A stretch of 8,044 bases of DNA, taken from positions 1 to 8,044 of the forward strand of contig DATANR010000020.1 in the NCBI GenBank assembly GCA_036266155.1, read 5' to 3'. Source of the stretch: SIAJ01 sp036266155 (GTDB lineage: Bacteria; Planctomycetota; Planctomycetia; Gemmatales; Gemmataceae). Position numbers and translations under genes: made by a program. A model generated the notes under the pieces. The model made no database searches, was not told the DNA's origin, and was given only the letters and a program-made list of their open reading frames with translations. Of the stretch, positions 1-5,841 are shown in pieces (the stretch's first letter is position 1; each line of letters opens with the position of its first letter).

Positions 1-83
1 GCCGATGCCTCCATGATCCGCTTCTTGATCGGCGTCATCTTGAAGAATTTCTTCGCCTCGATTGGTTCCATATCCGTTCCCAT
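1..83 (-). CDS. Start of an unidentified gene running off the left edge
   Basis: Minus-strand reading frame open from ATG at 83-81 to the window edge, starting MGTDMEPIEAKKFFKMTP and continuing KKRIMEAS. A second in-frame ATG at 71-69 (MEPIEAKK) is also possible. Neither start has a strong Shine-Dalgarno; GGGAACGGAT precedes the second. A possible promoter at 92-121 would place the transcript start near 85, which favours the ATG at 71. The visible residues are charged and lysine-rich, with no recognisable motif. The gene lies 55 bp downstream of the methyltransferase on the same strand. Function not recognised; too little is visible. Confidence 0.45.
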   Translation of the reverse strand, partial: MGTDMEPIEAKKFFKMTPIKKRIMEAS

Positions 84-91
84 CAAGCCTG

Positions 92-121
92 ACAGTAACA
101 CCACTGCTGGGTAAATGTCAA
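92..121 (-). promoter_or_regulatory. Possible sigma70-type promoter for the left-edge gene
   Basis: On the minus strand a perfect TTGACA (121-116) is followed after 18 bases by TACTGT (97-92), which keeps the most conserved -10 positions (T1, A2, T6). It sits between the methyltransferase stop and the left-edge gene start. The -10 box is poor, so this is tentative. Confidence 0.3.
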
Positions 122-133
122 ACGATGGTTGGA

Positions 134-149
134 ACCGGTCATGACCGGT
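134..149. repeat. Perfect 16-bp palindrome over the methyltransferase stop codon
   Basis: ACCGGTCATGACCGGT is its own reverse complement. The TGA stop of the methyltransferase (141-139) lies at its centre. No T-run follows on the minus strand, so it is not a typical intrinsic terminator. It could be a protein-binding site or chance plus codon constraint. Confidence 0.6.
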
Positions 150-891
150 CCCTGCATGAATCGGCCCAGGCCTGCTTGATCCGCTGGCAGGCATAGTCGA
201 AATAGACGGGGTCGCTCTCGATGCCGACGAACCGCTTCCCGGCCTGGATGGCGGCCACGCCGGTCGTGCCGCTGCCCATGAACGGGTCGAGGATGCTCTG
301 GGCCGCGAGGGATTGGCAGATCCAAGCGACCTGCTCGAGCGGACGGGGGCATGGGACGGGATTATCCCCGCGGTAGCCGTCCCACGGCCGGAGGTCCACC
401 ACGTGCCAGTCGCGCGGCAGGTCGTGGACACGTTTTGAGCGACCGTTCCAGTAAATGATCGGGTCCCAGCTAAAGCGTTTGTTGTCGCCGGTCCGGAAGA
501 TCTTGCATGCGGCGATTATCTTGTAATCGTCTGGGAAGTACCGGTGCCAGCGGTCAGCCTTCAATTGACTTTGCCAAACGAAACACGGCCCGTCGTCCGT
601 GACGCGGATCAGTTCCGGGATCAAGTGGGTCATGAGGTCATGGTACTTCCAAGGGGCATCGTCGTAGCTCCGGTAGTGGTAGCCGATGCAATATGGCGGA
701 TCGGTGACTACTGCGCCGATGCCACTGAGCTGTGGCAGGACCGCGAAGCAGTCGGCGTTGTAGAGTGTCGCCGTGCCGATCTGGACCTTGCGGACTGCCG
801 GCGGATGAATGAGTTTTCGGGTGCGGTTCTTCCGGGCCGCGTAATGCGGGTTGGCAGGATGCATTGGCTGAATTTCGATTTGGTAGCTCAT
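139..891 (-). CDS. DNA methyltransferase (N4-cytosine/N6-adenine, beta class)
   Basis: SAM-dependent methylation of an exocyclic amino group of adenine or cytosine in DNA. The 250-residue protein carries catalytic motif IV as TDPPY (DPPY at 64-67) and SAM-binding motif I as DPFMGSGTT (202-210) near the C-terminus, followed by the acidic FVGIESD (221-227). Motif IV before motif I, with about 135 residues between them for target recognition, is the beta-class order. The start is well supported: AAGGAG lies 7 bases upstream of ATG, and the N-terminus MSYQIEIQ fits. No restriction endonuclease is adjacent, so it is probably a solitary plasmid or phage-type methylase. Target sequence and base are unknown. 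It shares a leader style (GGAGAA..ACC-ATGA) with the right-hand accessory genes. Confidence 0.9.
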   Translation of the reverse strand: MSYQIEIQPMHPANPHYAARKNRTRKLIHPPAVRKVQIGTATLYNADCFAVLPQLSGIGAVVTDPPYCIGYHYRSYDDAPWKYHDLMTHLIPELIRVTDDGPCFVWQSQLKADRWHRYFPDDYKIIAACKIFRTGDNKRFSWDPIIYWNGRSKRVHDLPRDWHVVDLRPWDGYRGDNPVPCPRPLEQVAWICQSLAAQSILDPFMGSGTTGVAAIQAGKRFVGIESDPVYFDYACQRIKQAWADSCRDRS

Positions 892-912
892 GGTTTTTCT
901 CCTTGTTTGGTT

Positions 913-960
913 TCAAGCCGTCCCCATGACGGCCTGTCCGGGGAGAATCCAAACCGCCAT
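913..960 (-). other. 15-codon leader ORF upstream of the methyltransferase
   Basis: Minus-strand ATG (960-958) overlaps the preceding TAA as TAATG and encodes MAVWILPGQAVMGTA, ending TGA at 915-913, about 21 bases before the methyltransferase ATG. No clear Shine-Dalgarno of its own; any translation would rely on coupling to the ORF above. It spans the two competing hairpins at 917-944. Could be chance. Confidence 0.2.
917..944 (-). promoter_or_regulatory. Two mutually exclusive hairpins in the methyltransferase leader
   Basis: Stem A pairs GCCGTC (917-922) with GACGGC (928-933) around a 5-base loop. Stem B pairs TCCCC (921-925) with GGGGA (940-944). They share bases 921-922, so only one can form. 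Both lie inside the short leader ORF and upstream of the ribosome-binding site. Attenuation-like control is possible, but the evidence is structural only. Confidence 0.3.
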
Positions 961-1096
961 TAGCCGGGAAGGGAACCGTCCCGTTCAAGCGAAAGGCCGA
1001 AGGCTTCCGCAACTTCGCGGAAAGCGGCCTTGGCAGCTTGCGGGTCCCGGCGGGCGGTTTATCCCCGAACAGAAGGCCGTTGGGGTCGGCTGACAA
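960..1096 (-). pseudogene. Possible remnant of a small gene between the RHH gene and the methyltransferase
   Basis: Two minus-strand frames read as plausible protein and would join by a frameshift near 1046-1050. One runs from TTG at 1096 (SADPNGLLFGDKPPAG). The other runs from 1046 to TAA at 962-960 and reads DPQAAKAAFREVAEAFG then LSLERDGSLPG. The second looks like an amphipathic helix plus a short tail and uses codons like neighbouring genes, but has no start codon after its upstream TAA (1061-1059). The simplest reading is a small ORF with one indel; chance cannot be excluded. No family recognised. Confidence 0.25.
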
Positions 1097-1132
1097 CCAG
1101 GGAAGTGAGCTGCTTGAGAGTCGAGATCAGTT

Positions 1133-1153
1133 GAAAGGCTATTTCAGATAGCC
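1133..1153 (-). terminator. Weak hairpin at the end of the parA-RHH operon
   Basis: On the minus strand GGCTAT-CTGAA-ATAGCC forms a 6-bp stem with a 5-base loop, directly followed by TTTC. It overlaps the TAG stop of the RHH gene. The stem is short and the T-run poor, so termination would be partial at best. Confidence 0.3.
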
Positions 1154-1468
1154 GTTGTCTTTCAGCCAGGGTTCCAGGGCAGCCTCGATGATCTCCTGGA
1201 CCGTGTTGGGCTTGGTCCCGGACAGTTGGCGTTCGAGTGAAGCGCGTTTCAGTTCGGTTCCGATGTCGGCCCGGAGCCGCGTGGTAACCGGCACTCGCCC
1301 GCTCGGCCGAGGCTTGGAGGCTTCCGGCGGATGACTGGCCGGTGCATTCGCCTCGGCTGTTGGTTTCGGCTTTTTACCCTCCGCCTTGTCCTTGCCGTAG
1401 ACGAATTCCCGCTCCTTCTTGGGATCGGGTTTGGTGATACCGGCAGTGAGCGAGCGACGTTTGACCAT
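1139..1468 (-). CDS. Ribbon-helix-helix partition partner of ParA (ParG/CopG-like)
   Basis: Likely centromere-binding protein and autorepressor of the par operon. The 109-residue protein has a mobile-looking basic and proline-rich N-terminus (1-57). Its C-terminal segment fits a ribbon-helix-helix fold: strand GRVPVTTRLR (57-66), helix DIGTELKRASLERQL (68-82), turn SGTKPN, and helix TVQEIIEAALEPWL (89-102). Size, unstructured tail and position fit the second gene of type Ib partition operons (compare ParF-ParG of TP228). Its ATG directly follows the parA TAG (TAGATG, no gap), and AGGAG inside the end of parA serves as ribosome-binding site, so the two are co-translated. The tetramer array upstream of parA is the obvious candidate binding site. 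No HTH ParB-type domain is present. Confidence 0.7.
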   Translation of the reverse strand: MVKRRSLTAGITKPDPKKEREFVYGKDKAEGKKPKPTAEANAPASHPPEASKPRPSGRVPVTTRLRADIGTELKRASLERQLSGTKPNTVQEIIEAALEPWLKDNGYLK

Positions 1469-2164
1469 CTACTTCCGCGCTCCTGCCGGCTTCTTCTTGG
1501 TTGGTCGTTTGAGTTTGGATGCCCGCTCTTGCTTGTGAGCCTCCGGAAGAAGTTCACGGAAGAGCTTTGCGATCTCCTGGGCAGCCTCCCCGGCCCTGGC
1601 GCCCATCTTCCAGACGAGCGTCCCTTGTCCGGGAGCATCGGCGTAAATCTGGCGAAGAATCACTGGCGTGTTCGCCAGCGGCAGGTCGAGAGCGGCCGCC
1701 GCGTCCTTCATGTCCTTGGTGAGTCTGTAATTCTTCCCGACCATGCTGAGGACGATGACGGCCCTCGGGATCCCCTCCCGAATGGTGTGGACCTGCCGAA
1801 GCACATCGGTCGCCTGAGAGAGTGCCCGAACTTCCAACATCGACGCCTTGCACGGCACGATGGCGAAGTCGGCCCGAAGCAAAAGTGCCCGGCTGGTCTC
1901 GGTGTTGCTGCCCGGTCCGTCGGCAACGACGAAGTCTGTCTCCTCGGCGAGGCCCGGTAGTCCGTTCAATATGTCGTCAGGGTTGGCAAGGCGGACGGCC
2001 TTCACCTTCGGTGCGGCCTCCCTGATCCATTCGGAACTGGAGCGCTGGGTATCGCAGTCGGCTAGGGTTACCCGGTAGCCCTCCTCGGAGAGCCAGCCGG
2101 CCAAGTGAACTGCGAGGGTCGATTTCCCGACACCGCCTTTTGAATTGGCCACGACAATAATCAT
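1469..2164 (-). CDS. parA: ParA-type partition ATPase
   Basis: Deviant Walker A ATPase that would move or position DNA with its RHH partner. In the 231-residue form starting MIIVVANSKGGVGKST, the Walker A box KGGVGKST is at 9-16, the A' box DCDTQ at 36-40, and a Walker B-like FVVADGPG at 78-85. The C-terminus (211-231) is lysine/arginine-rich, which suits nonspecific DNA contact. It lacks an N-terminal DNA-binding extension, so it is type Ib sized. I chose ATG at 2164 because ParA proteins usually begin a few residues before the P-loop. ATG at 2179 (MCQNE) is possible; 2227 would place coding sequence inside the tetramer array and is unlikely. No strong Shine-Dalgarno precedes any of these starts. 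The MinD/ParA superfamily is certain; a partition role is inferred from the RHH neighbour. Confidence 0.88.
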   Translation of the reverse strand: MIIVVANSKGGVGKSTLAVHLAGWLSEEGYRVTLADCDTQRSSSEWIREAAPKVKAVRLANPDDILNGLPGLAEETDFVVADGPGSNTETSRALLLRADFAIVPCKASMLEVRALSQATDVLRQVHTIREGIPRAVIVLSMVGKNYRLTKDMKDAAAALDLPLANTPVILRQIYADAPGQGTLVWKMGARAGEAAQEIAKLFRELLPEAHKQERASKLKRPTKKKPAGARK

Positions 2165-2195
2165 TTCATTTTGACACATACCAGAATTTAGAGGA

Positions 2196-2395
2196 GCATG
2201 CAAGCAGTCTGACAGGCTGGCCAGCAAGCAAGACGGCTTGCCGGCACGTCAGCCGGTCGTCAGGACGGCTTGCCAGCCATCCAACCAGCAGGCGAGCCAG
2301 CCTGCTTGCATGACTGCCAGCTTGCCGGCAGGCCGGTCGGCCAACATGCTTGCAGGCCGGCAAGCTGTCCGGCCGACATGTCGGCATGCAAGCGT
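2196..2395. repeat. 200-bp array of 50 degenerate GCHD tetramers, candidate parS/operator
   Basis: Cut every four bases from 2196, the sequence gives 50 consecutive tetramers. Position 1 is G in 42 and never C. Position 2 is C in 43 and never G. Position 3 is G in only 2, and position 4 is C in only 1. The consensus GCHD is self-complementary, so both strands show the same phase. Nine copies of GCTTGC/GCAAGC (2200, 2224, 2236, 2268, 2304, 2320, 2348, 2360, 2388) are all spaced by multiples of four. A 4-bp period cannot be coding. Lying directly upstream of a ParA-RHH operon, it is a candidate centromere; this function is inferred. Degenerate microsatellite expansion is the alternative. Confidence 0.85.
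2319..2366. repeat. Inverted repeat inside the tetramer array
   Basis: AGCTTGCCGG (2319-2328) is repeated as its exact reverse complement CCGGCAAGCT (2357-2366) with 28 bases between. A perfect 14-bp palindrome GCCGACATGTCGGC follows at 2372-2385. The self-complementary array phase makes such dyads more likely than in random DNA. Confidence 0.75.
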
Positions 2396-2406
2396 CGATC
2401 GATCGA
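2395..2406. repeat. (TCGA)3 tandem tetranucleotide
   Basis: TCGATCGATCGA directly ends the GCHD array, overlapping its last base. It keeps the 4-bp unit length but changes sequence and phase; it is also a perfect palindrome. Confidence 0.85.
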
Positions 2407-2410
2407 AGTT

Positions 2411-2474
2411 CCGCCGCAGAAACTGCGGCCCGACTTCTGCATAGCTGCGTGACCCTCCGCAGAATCTGCGGCGG
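2411..2474. promoter_or_regulatory. Nested 64-bp dyad with two CCGCAG-N3-CTGCGG palindromes
   Basis: Two near-identical short dyads, CCGCAG-AAA-CTGCGG (2414-2428) and CCGCAG-AAT-CTGCGG (2457-2471), have centres 43 bp apart, about four helical turns. The whole block is also bounded by 10-base arms, CCGCCGCAGA (2411-2420) and TCTGCGGCGG (2465-2474). It could therefore extrude as two small hairpins or one large one. Position, between parA and the relaxase gene, fits either a paired operator for a dimeric repressor or part of oriT. No family-specific nic sequence is recognised. Confidence 0.6.
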
Positions 2475-2625
2475 CCCCGGAAACGCTGGCGGACTGCGGT
2501 TTTCGAGCGCGACGAGAGGTGTGATAACGGTCATTTTCAATGTGGCTTTTCAGTGTCAGATTCTCCTTGGCAGCGCAAAGGGAAGACGTCTGAAACAATT
2601 ATCAACTGACTTAATTCTTAGACTT

Positions 2626-2648
2626 GCGTAGCATCGGATATGCTTCGC
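2626..2648 (+). promoter_or_regulatory. Imperfect inverted repeat spanning the relaxase start codon
   Basis: GCGTAGCAT (2626-2634) and ATGCTTCGC (2640-2648) are inverted with one mismatch around CGGAT. The right arm begins with the relaxase ATG, so in mRNA the start codon would be paired. No Shine-Dalgarno is present, which makes start-codon occlusion plausible. It could instead be a relaxase or repressor site. Confidence 0.45.
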
Positions 2649-5396
2649 ATCAATCAACAGAGATCGGCCGCTGGCGCCCGGTCCTATTTCGATGATGGAC
2701 TCGCGCGCGAGGATTATTACACCCGAGACACCATCCCTGGTCGGTGGCATGGCAAAGGGGCGGAGCGACTCGGCCTGGTCGGAGAGGTAACGCGGGAGTC
2801 GTTCCACAATCTCTGCGACAACCTCGACCCGAACACGGGTCGGACACTCACGCAACGGACGCGCGAGAACCGCACGGTCGGCTACGACTTCAACTTCCAT
2901 GCTCCGAAATCATTGTCGCTGCTTTACAGCCTGACGAAGGAAGAGCGACTGCTCCGGGCCTTCCAGAATGCCGTGCGCGACACGATGCAGGAGATTGAAG
3001 CGGACGCGAAAACTCGGGTGCGGGTAGGGGGGCAGAACACAGAGCGGACGACCGGCAATCTTCTTTATGCCGAGTTCGTCCATCTGACGGCGCGGCCGGT
3101 TGGTGGCGTGCCGGACCCGCACCTTCATTCCCACTGCGTGGTCTTCAATGCAACTTTCGACGGGGAGGAAGCTCGGTGGAAGGCGGGCCAGTTCCGCGAC
3201 CTGATGCGGGACGCTCCCTACTATGAGGCGGCGTTCCACGCACGTTTAAGTAAGTCGGTCGCGGATCTCGGCCTCGGGGTCGAGCGCACTCGGAATGGCT
3301 GGGAGGTTGCGGGGCTGGGGAGGGACCTCATCGCCAAGTTCTCCCGCCGCACTGCACTCATTGAAGAGCAGGCGAAGGCGCAAGGAATTCTTGACGCGGG
3401 CGAGAAAGCAAAACTCGGGGCCAAGACCCGCGAGAAGAAGGGCGAACCGAAATCGCTGGACGAACTCCGGGCCGAATGGCGGGTCCGGCTCAGCGGCCCC
3501 GATAAGGAACAAGTCCTCGACGTGCTGGCCCGGAAGCGTACTCCGGTCGCTCCCGTGACCGCCAAAGAAGCGGTCGATCACGCACTTCAGCATGCGTTCG
3601 AGCGGGCCTCAGTCGTCGCCGACCGCCGGCTGCTGGCGACCGCCCTCAAACGCGGATACGGATCAGTCAAAGTCGACGAGGTGCGGCAGGACTTCGACAA
3701 ACGCGGCGAGGTCATCCGTTACCGCCATGAGGATCAGACTCTTGTTACCACGAAAGAGGTACTTTTCGAAGAGGCAGAGGCTCTCAGATTCGCCCGCGAC
3801 GGGCGGGGCAAGTGCAAAGCGATTGACCTGAAGGGCGGGGAGGAGTTTACCTCCTCGCGGCTGAACCGGGAGCAGCAGGCGGCCGTGCGGCATGTCCTTA
3901 CCTCGCATGACCGGGTCATGCTGATTCGCGGCAAGGCCGGCACCGGCAAGACGACGCTCATGCGGGAAGCCGCAAGAGCGATCGAGGAGAGCAGTAAACA
4001 AGTCCATGTCTTCGCACCTACATCGGAGGCCGCACGCGGCGTTCTCCGCCGTGACGGTTTCCAGGATGCGGACACCGTCGCCCGGTTGCTTGCTGACGAG
4101 AAGGCGCAGGCAAAAGTGAAGGGCGGCGTCATCTGGATCGATGAGGCCGGCCTGCTCGGAACAAAGGACATGCGGAAGCTGTTCAAGATTGCTGAGGAAC
4201 AGAATGCGAAAATCATCCTGCAAGGCGATGAGCGGCAACACGGTAGCGTCCCGCGAGGGGACGCGTTCCGTTTGCTCCAGACTCACGCCGGACTAAAAGC
4301 CGCCGAGGTCAGTTCGATTCAGCGACAGCGGGGCGAATACCGCGAAGCGGTCGAGTCTCTCGCCACGGGCGACGTTGCCACTGGGATCGAGCGGCTTGAT
4401 CGCATGGGTGCGATCCGCGAGGTCGCCGACGAATCGCGGCACCTGGAACTTGCCGGCGATTACCTGGCGGCGGTGAAAGAGGGTAAGTCCGCATTGGTTG
4501 TGACACCGACGCACGCCGAAGGAAATGCGGTGACCACTCTCATCCGCGAGAAGCTCCGGCAGGACAAAAGAATCGGCGGTAAGGATCGTACGGTTTCGCA
4601 GCTTCGTGCCTACGGCATGACGGAAGCGGAGCGCAAGGACTCTCTCAACTACCAAACCGGAGACGTGATCCGGTTCCACCAGAACGCAAAAGGCGGGTTC
4701 CGCAAAGGCGAGAAGTGGCAAGTTTTAGACCGCGAACCGGATGGCAACATCCGCGTTGCCCGCTCGACGGGCAAGGAAGCGGTGCTGCAACTCGATCAGG
4801 CGAAGCACTTCGACGTATTCGAGGAGCGTGAACTGAAAATCACCCGCGGCGACCGGCTACGGATAACGCAGAATGGCACCACTGCTGACGCGAAGGGACG
4901 CCTCCTGAATGGCAGCCTGCATACGGTCGAAGGATTCGACCGGGCCGGCAACATCGTTCTTCAGGGCGGACAGACAGTGAGCCGCGAATACGGGCACCTG
5001 GCCCACGGCTATTCTGCGACCTCGCACGCAAGCCAGGGAAAGACGGTAGACCGCGTCTTCGTCGCCCTCGGCCCTGAATCATTCGCGGCGGCATCGCGTG
5101 AACAATTCTATGTCTCAGCTTCACGCGGCCGCGAGGCGGTGAAGATCTACTGCCGCGACAAGGAAGAACTGAAAGAGGCAGTCGGCCGCTCGACGGCGCG
5201 GGTCTCAGCGACCGAACTGGCGGAACGCCAGCAAGCCGAGAAGCGCACGAACCCTTCGCGGCTTGTGCGGCTTCGCCAACACATAGGGAGGGTGCTGCGC
5301 GCCGCAACAGTGCGTCTTCGGGCGGAAAGAGATGACAACCGAAGGCAGCGTGATAATCTCGAACGGGAAAATCAAAAGAGGGGGAGAGAACGATGA
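2640..5396 (+). CDS. MobF-family conjugative relaxase-helicase (TrwC/TraI type)
   Basis: Would nick oriT, bind covalently to the 5' end through tyrosine, and unwind and pilot the strand during conjugation. The 918-residue protein has the N-terminal relaxase domain (about 1-300): tyrosines at 16, 26 and 27, spaced much like Y18 and Y26 of TrwC, and the metal-binding histidine triad at H148 and H161/H163 (PDPHLHSH, with H165 also present). A RecD-like superfamily 1 helicase follows (about 405-840): Walker A GKAGTGKTT (431-439), Walker B WIDEAG (499-504), ILQGDERQ (526-533), YSATSHASQGKTVDR (791-805) and YVSASRGRE (824-832). The tail (860-918) is arginine-rich. Length is near TrwC and far below F TraI. 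No Shine-Dalgarno precedes the ATG, but MLRINQQ...SY matches family starts. No coupling protein or type IV secretion gene is in the window, so the element looks mobilizable. Confidence 0.93.
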   Translation: MLRINQQRSAAGARSYFDDGLAREDYYTRDTIPGRWHGKGAERLGLVGEVTRESFHNLCDNLDPNTGRTLTQRTRENRTVGYDFNFHAPKSLSLLYSLTKEERLLRAFQNAVRDTMQEIEADAKTRVRVGGQNTERTTGNLLYAEFVHLTARPVGGVPDPHLHSHCVVFNATFDGEEARWKAGQFRDLMRDAPYYEAAFHARLSKSVADLGLGVERTRNGWEVAGLGRDLIAKFSRRTALIEEQAKAQGILDAGEKAKLGAKTREKKGEPKSLDELRAEWRVRLSGPDKEQVLDVLARKRTPVAPVTAKEAVDHALQHAFERASVVADRRLLATALKRGYGSVKVDEVRQDFDKRGEVIRYRHEDQTLVTTKEVLFEEAEALRFARDGRGKCKAIDLKGGEEFTSSRLNREQQAAVRHVLTSHDRVMLIRGKAGTGKTTLMREAARAIEESSKQVHVFAPTSEAARGVLRRDGFQDADTVARLLADEKAQAKVKGGVIWIDEAGLLGTKDMRKLFKIAEEQNAKIILQGDERQHGSVPRGDAFRLLQTHAGLKAAEVSSIQRQRGEYREAVESLATGDVATGIERLDRMGAIREVADESRHLELAGDYLAAVKEGKSALVVTPTHAEGNAVTTLIREKLRQDKRIGGKDRTVSQLRAYGMTEAERKDSLNYQTGDVIRFHQNAKGGFRKGEKWQVLDREPDGNIRVARSTGKEAVLQLDQAKHFDVFEERELKITRGDRLRITQNGTTADAKGRLLNGSLHTVEGFDRAGNIVLQGGQTVSREYGHLAHGYSATSHASQGKTVDRVFVALGPESFAAASREQFYVSASRGREAVKIYCRDKEELKEAVGRSTARVSATELAERQQAEKRTNPSRLVRLRQHIGRVLRAATVRLRAERDDNRRQRDNLERENQKRGRER

Positions 5397-5836
5397 AAGA
5401 CGATGGTTTCCGCGGCCGGTTCGATCCGGAGAAGCGTCTCGCCGATCTGCGCGGCGAGGGCAAGAACAATACGGCAGACGACGAGGACATTTTCGAGGCG
5501 GAGCCGGACTCGGGCACGGATGCCTTCTCCGTAATTTCTGCCGATCGGCAGCAAAAGATAATGGTCGAGTTCAGGTTCAAGGATGGGAACGCGAAAGCGC
5601 GAGCGTACAGCTACTGCGTTGGCATCGATTACAACCCTTCCGAAGGAATCAAAATGGACTTCGGCGAACAGGAAGTCAGGCTGAGCGGCCGCAATCTGGA
5701 GCCGCTCTTCGCTGGGCTGGTCAGCCAGCGGGTCGCCGTGGTGCGGGAGATGGACAAATTGCACGCCGAGGCGATTGTCCCCGAGAAGAATACAGTTGTC
5801 ACCCGGATCGAAGTGATCGACCCGGATGACAAGTAG
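5393..5836 (+). CDS. Conserved-looking 147-residue protein coupled to the relaxase
   Basis: Function not recognised. ATG overlaps the relaxase stop as ATGA, and GGGGGAG lies 8 bases upstream, so it is almost certainly co-translated with the relaxase. The first 45 residues are charged and probably disordered (KGRFDPEKRLADLRGEGK-like, then DDEDIFEAEPD). Residues about 55-120 look like a compact alpha/beta domain (QKIMVEFRFKDGNAKARAYS, then GIDYNPSEGIKMDFGEQEVR), followed by a helix LEPLFAGLVSQRVAVVREMD. There is no signal peptide or membrane segment. The coupling suggests a relaxosome or transfer accessory role, but no motif shows this. It converges with the second methyltransferase gene, with only 5 bp between stops and no obvious terminator. 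Confidence 0.8.
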   Translation: MKDDGFRGRFDPEKRLADLRGEGKNNTADDEDIFEAEPDSGTDAFSVISADRQQKIMVEFRFKDGNAKARAYSYCVGIDYNPSEGIKMDFGEQEVRLSGRNLEPLFAGLVSQRVAVVREMDKLHAEAIVPEKNTVVTRIEVIDPDDK

Positions 5837-5841
5837 AAGGG

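Larger units (their letters stand above)
2165..2639. other. Divergent spacer between parA and the relaxase gene, with no convincing gene
   Basis: Both flanking operons start outward from this 475-bp spacer, so it must hold their promoters. A candidate parA promoter on the minus strand is TTGCAT (2202-2197) with TATGTG 17 bases on (2179-2174); it is poor but overlaps the first array units, as expected for autorepression. In order the spacer holds the tetramer array, (TCGA)3, the nested dyad, a plain stretch (2475-2590), an AT-rich stretch (2593-2622) that may carry the relaxase promoter, and an inverted repeat over the relaxase start. Translated frames across the array are low-complexity artefacts. 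Confidence 0.7.

Noticed and set aside
1331..1960. Plus-strand 209-codon ORF over parA
   Set aside because: Antisense to ParA and the RHH gene, which have clear motifs; no ribosome site and no recognisable protein.
2161..2169. Minimal uORF ATG-AAA-TGA overlapping the parA start
   Set aside because: Only one sense codon and no ribosome site; most likely chance in an AT-rich leader.
2165..2227. Longer ParA start (MLASLSDCLH...)
   Set aside because: It would extend ParA into the repeat array. ParA proteins begin a few residues before KGGVGKST, which fits ATG at 2164 or 2179.
2196..2406. CRISPR array or rep iterons
   Set aside because: There is no constant repeat with unique spacers, no cas genes, no identical 18-22 bp iterons, and no replication initiator gene in the window.
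2166..2631. Several overlapping ORFs on both strands across the tetramer array
   Set aside because: Their translations are low-complexity Ala/Cys/Gln/Pro/Arg products of the 4-bp repeat. They change with frame, lack ribosome sites and cover the divergent promoter region.
3663..4286. Long minus-strand ORFs inside the relaxase gene (also 3734-4216, 4293-4721, 4840-5580)
   Set aside because: Antisense shadows of a well-supported MobF gene with continuous motifs; they have no recognisable domains or ribosome sites.
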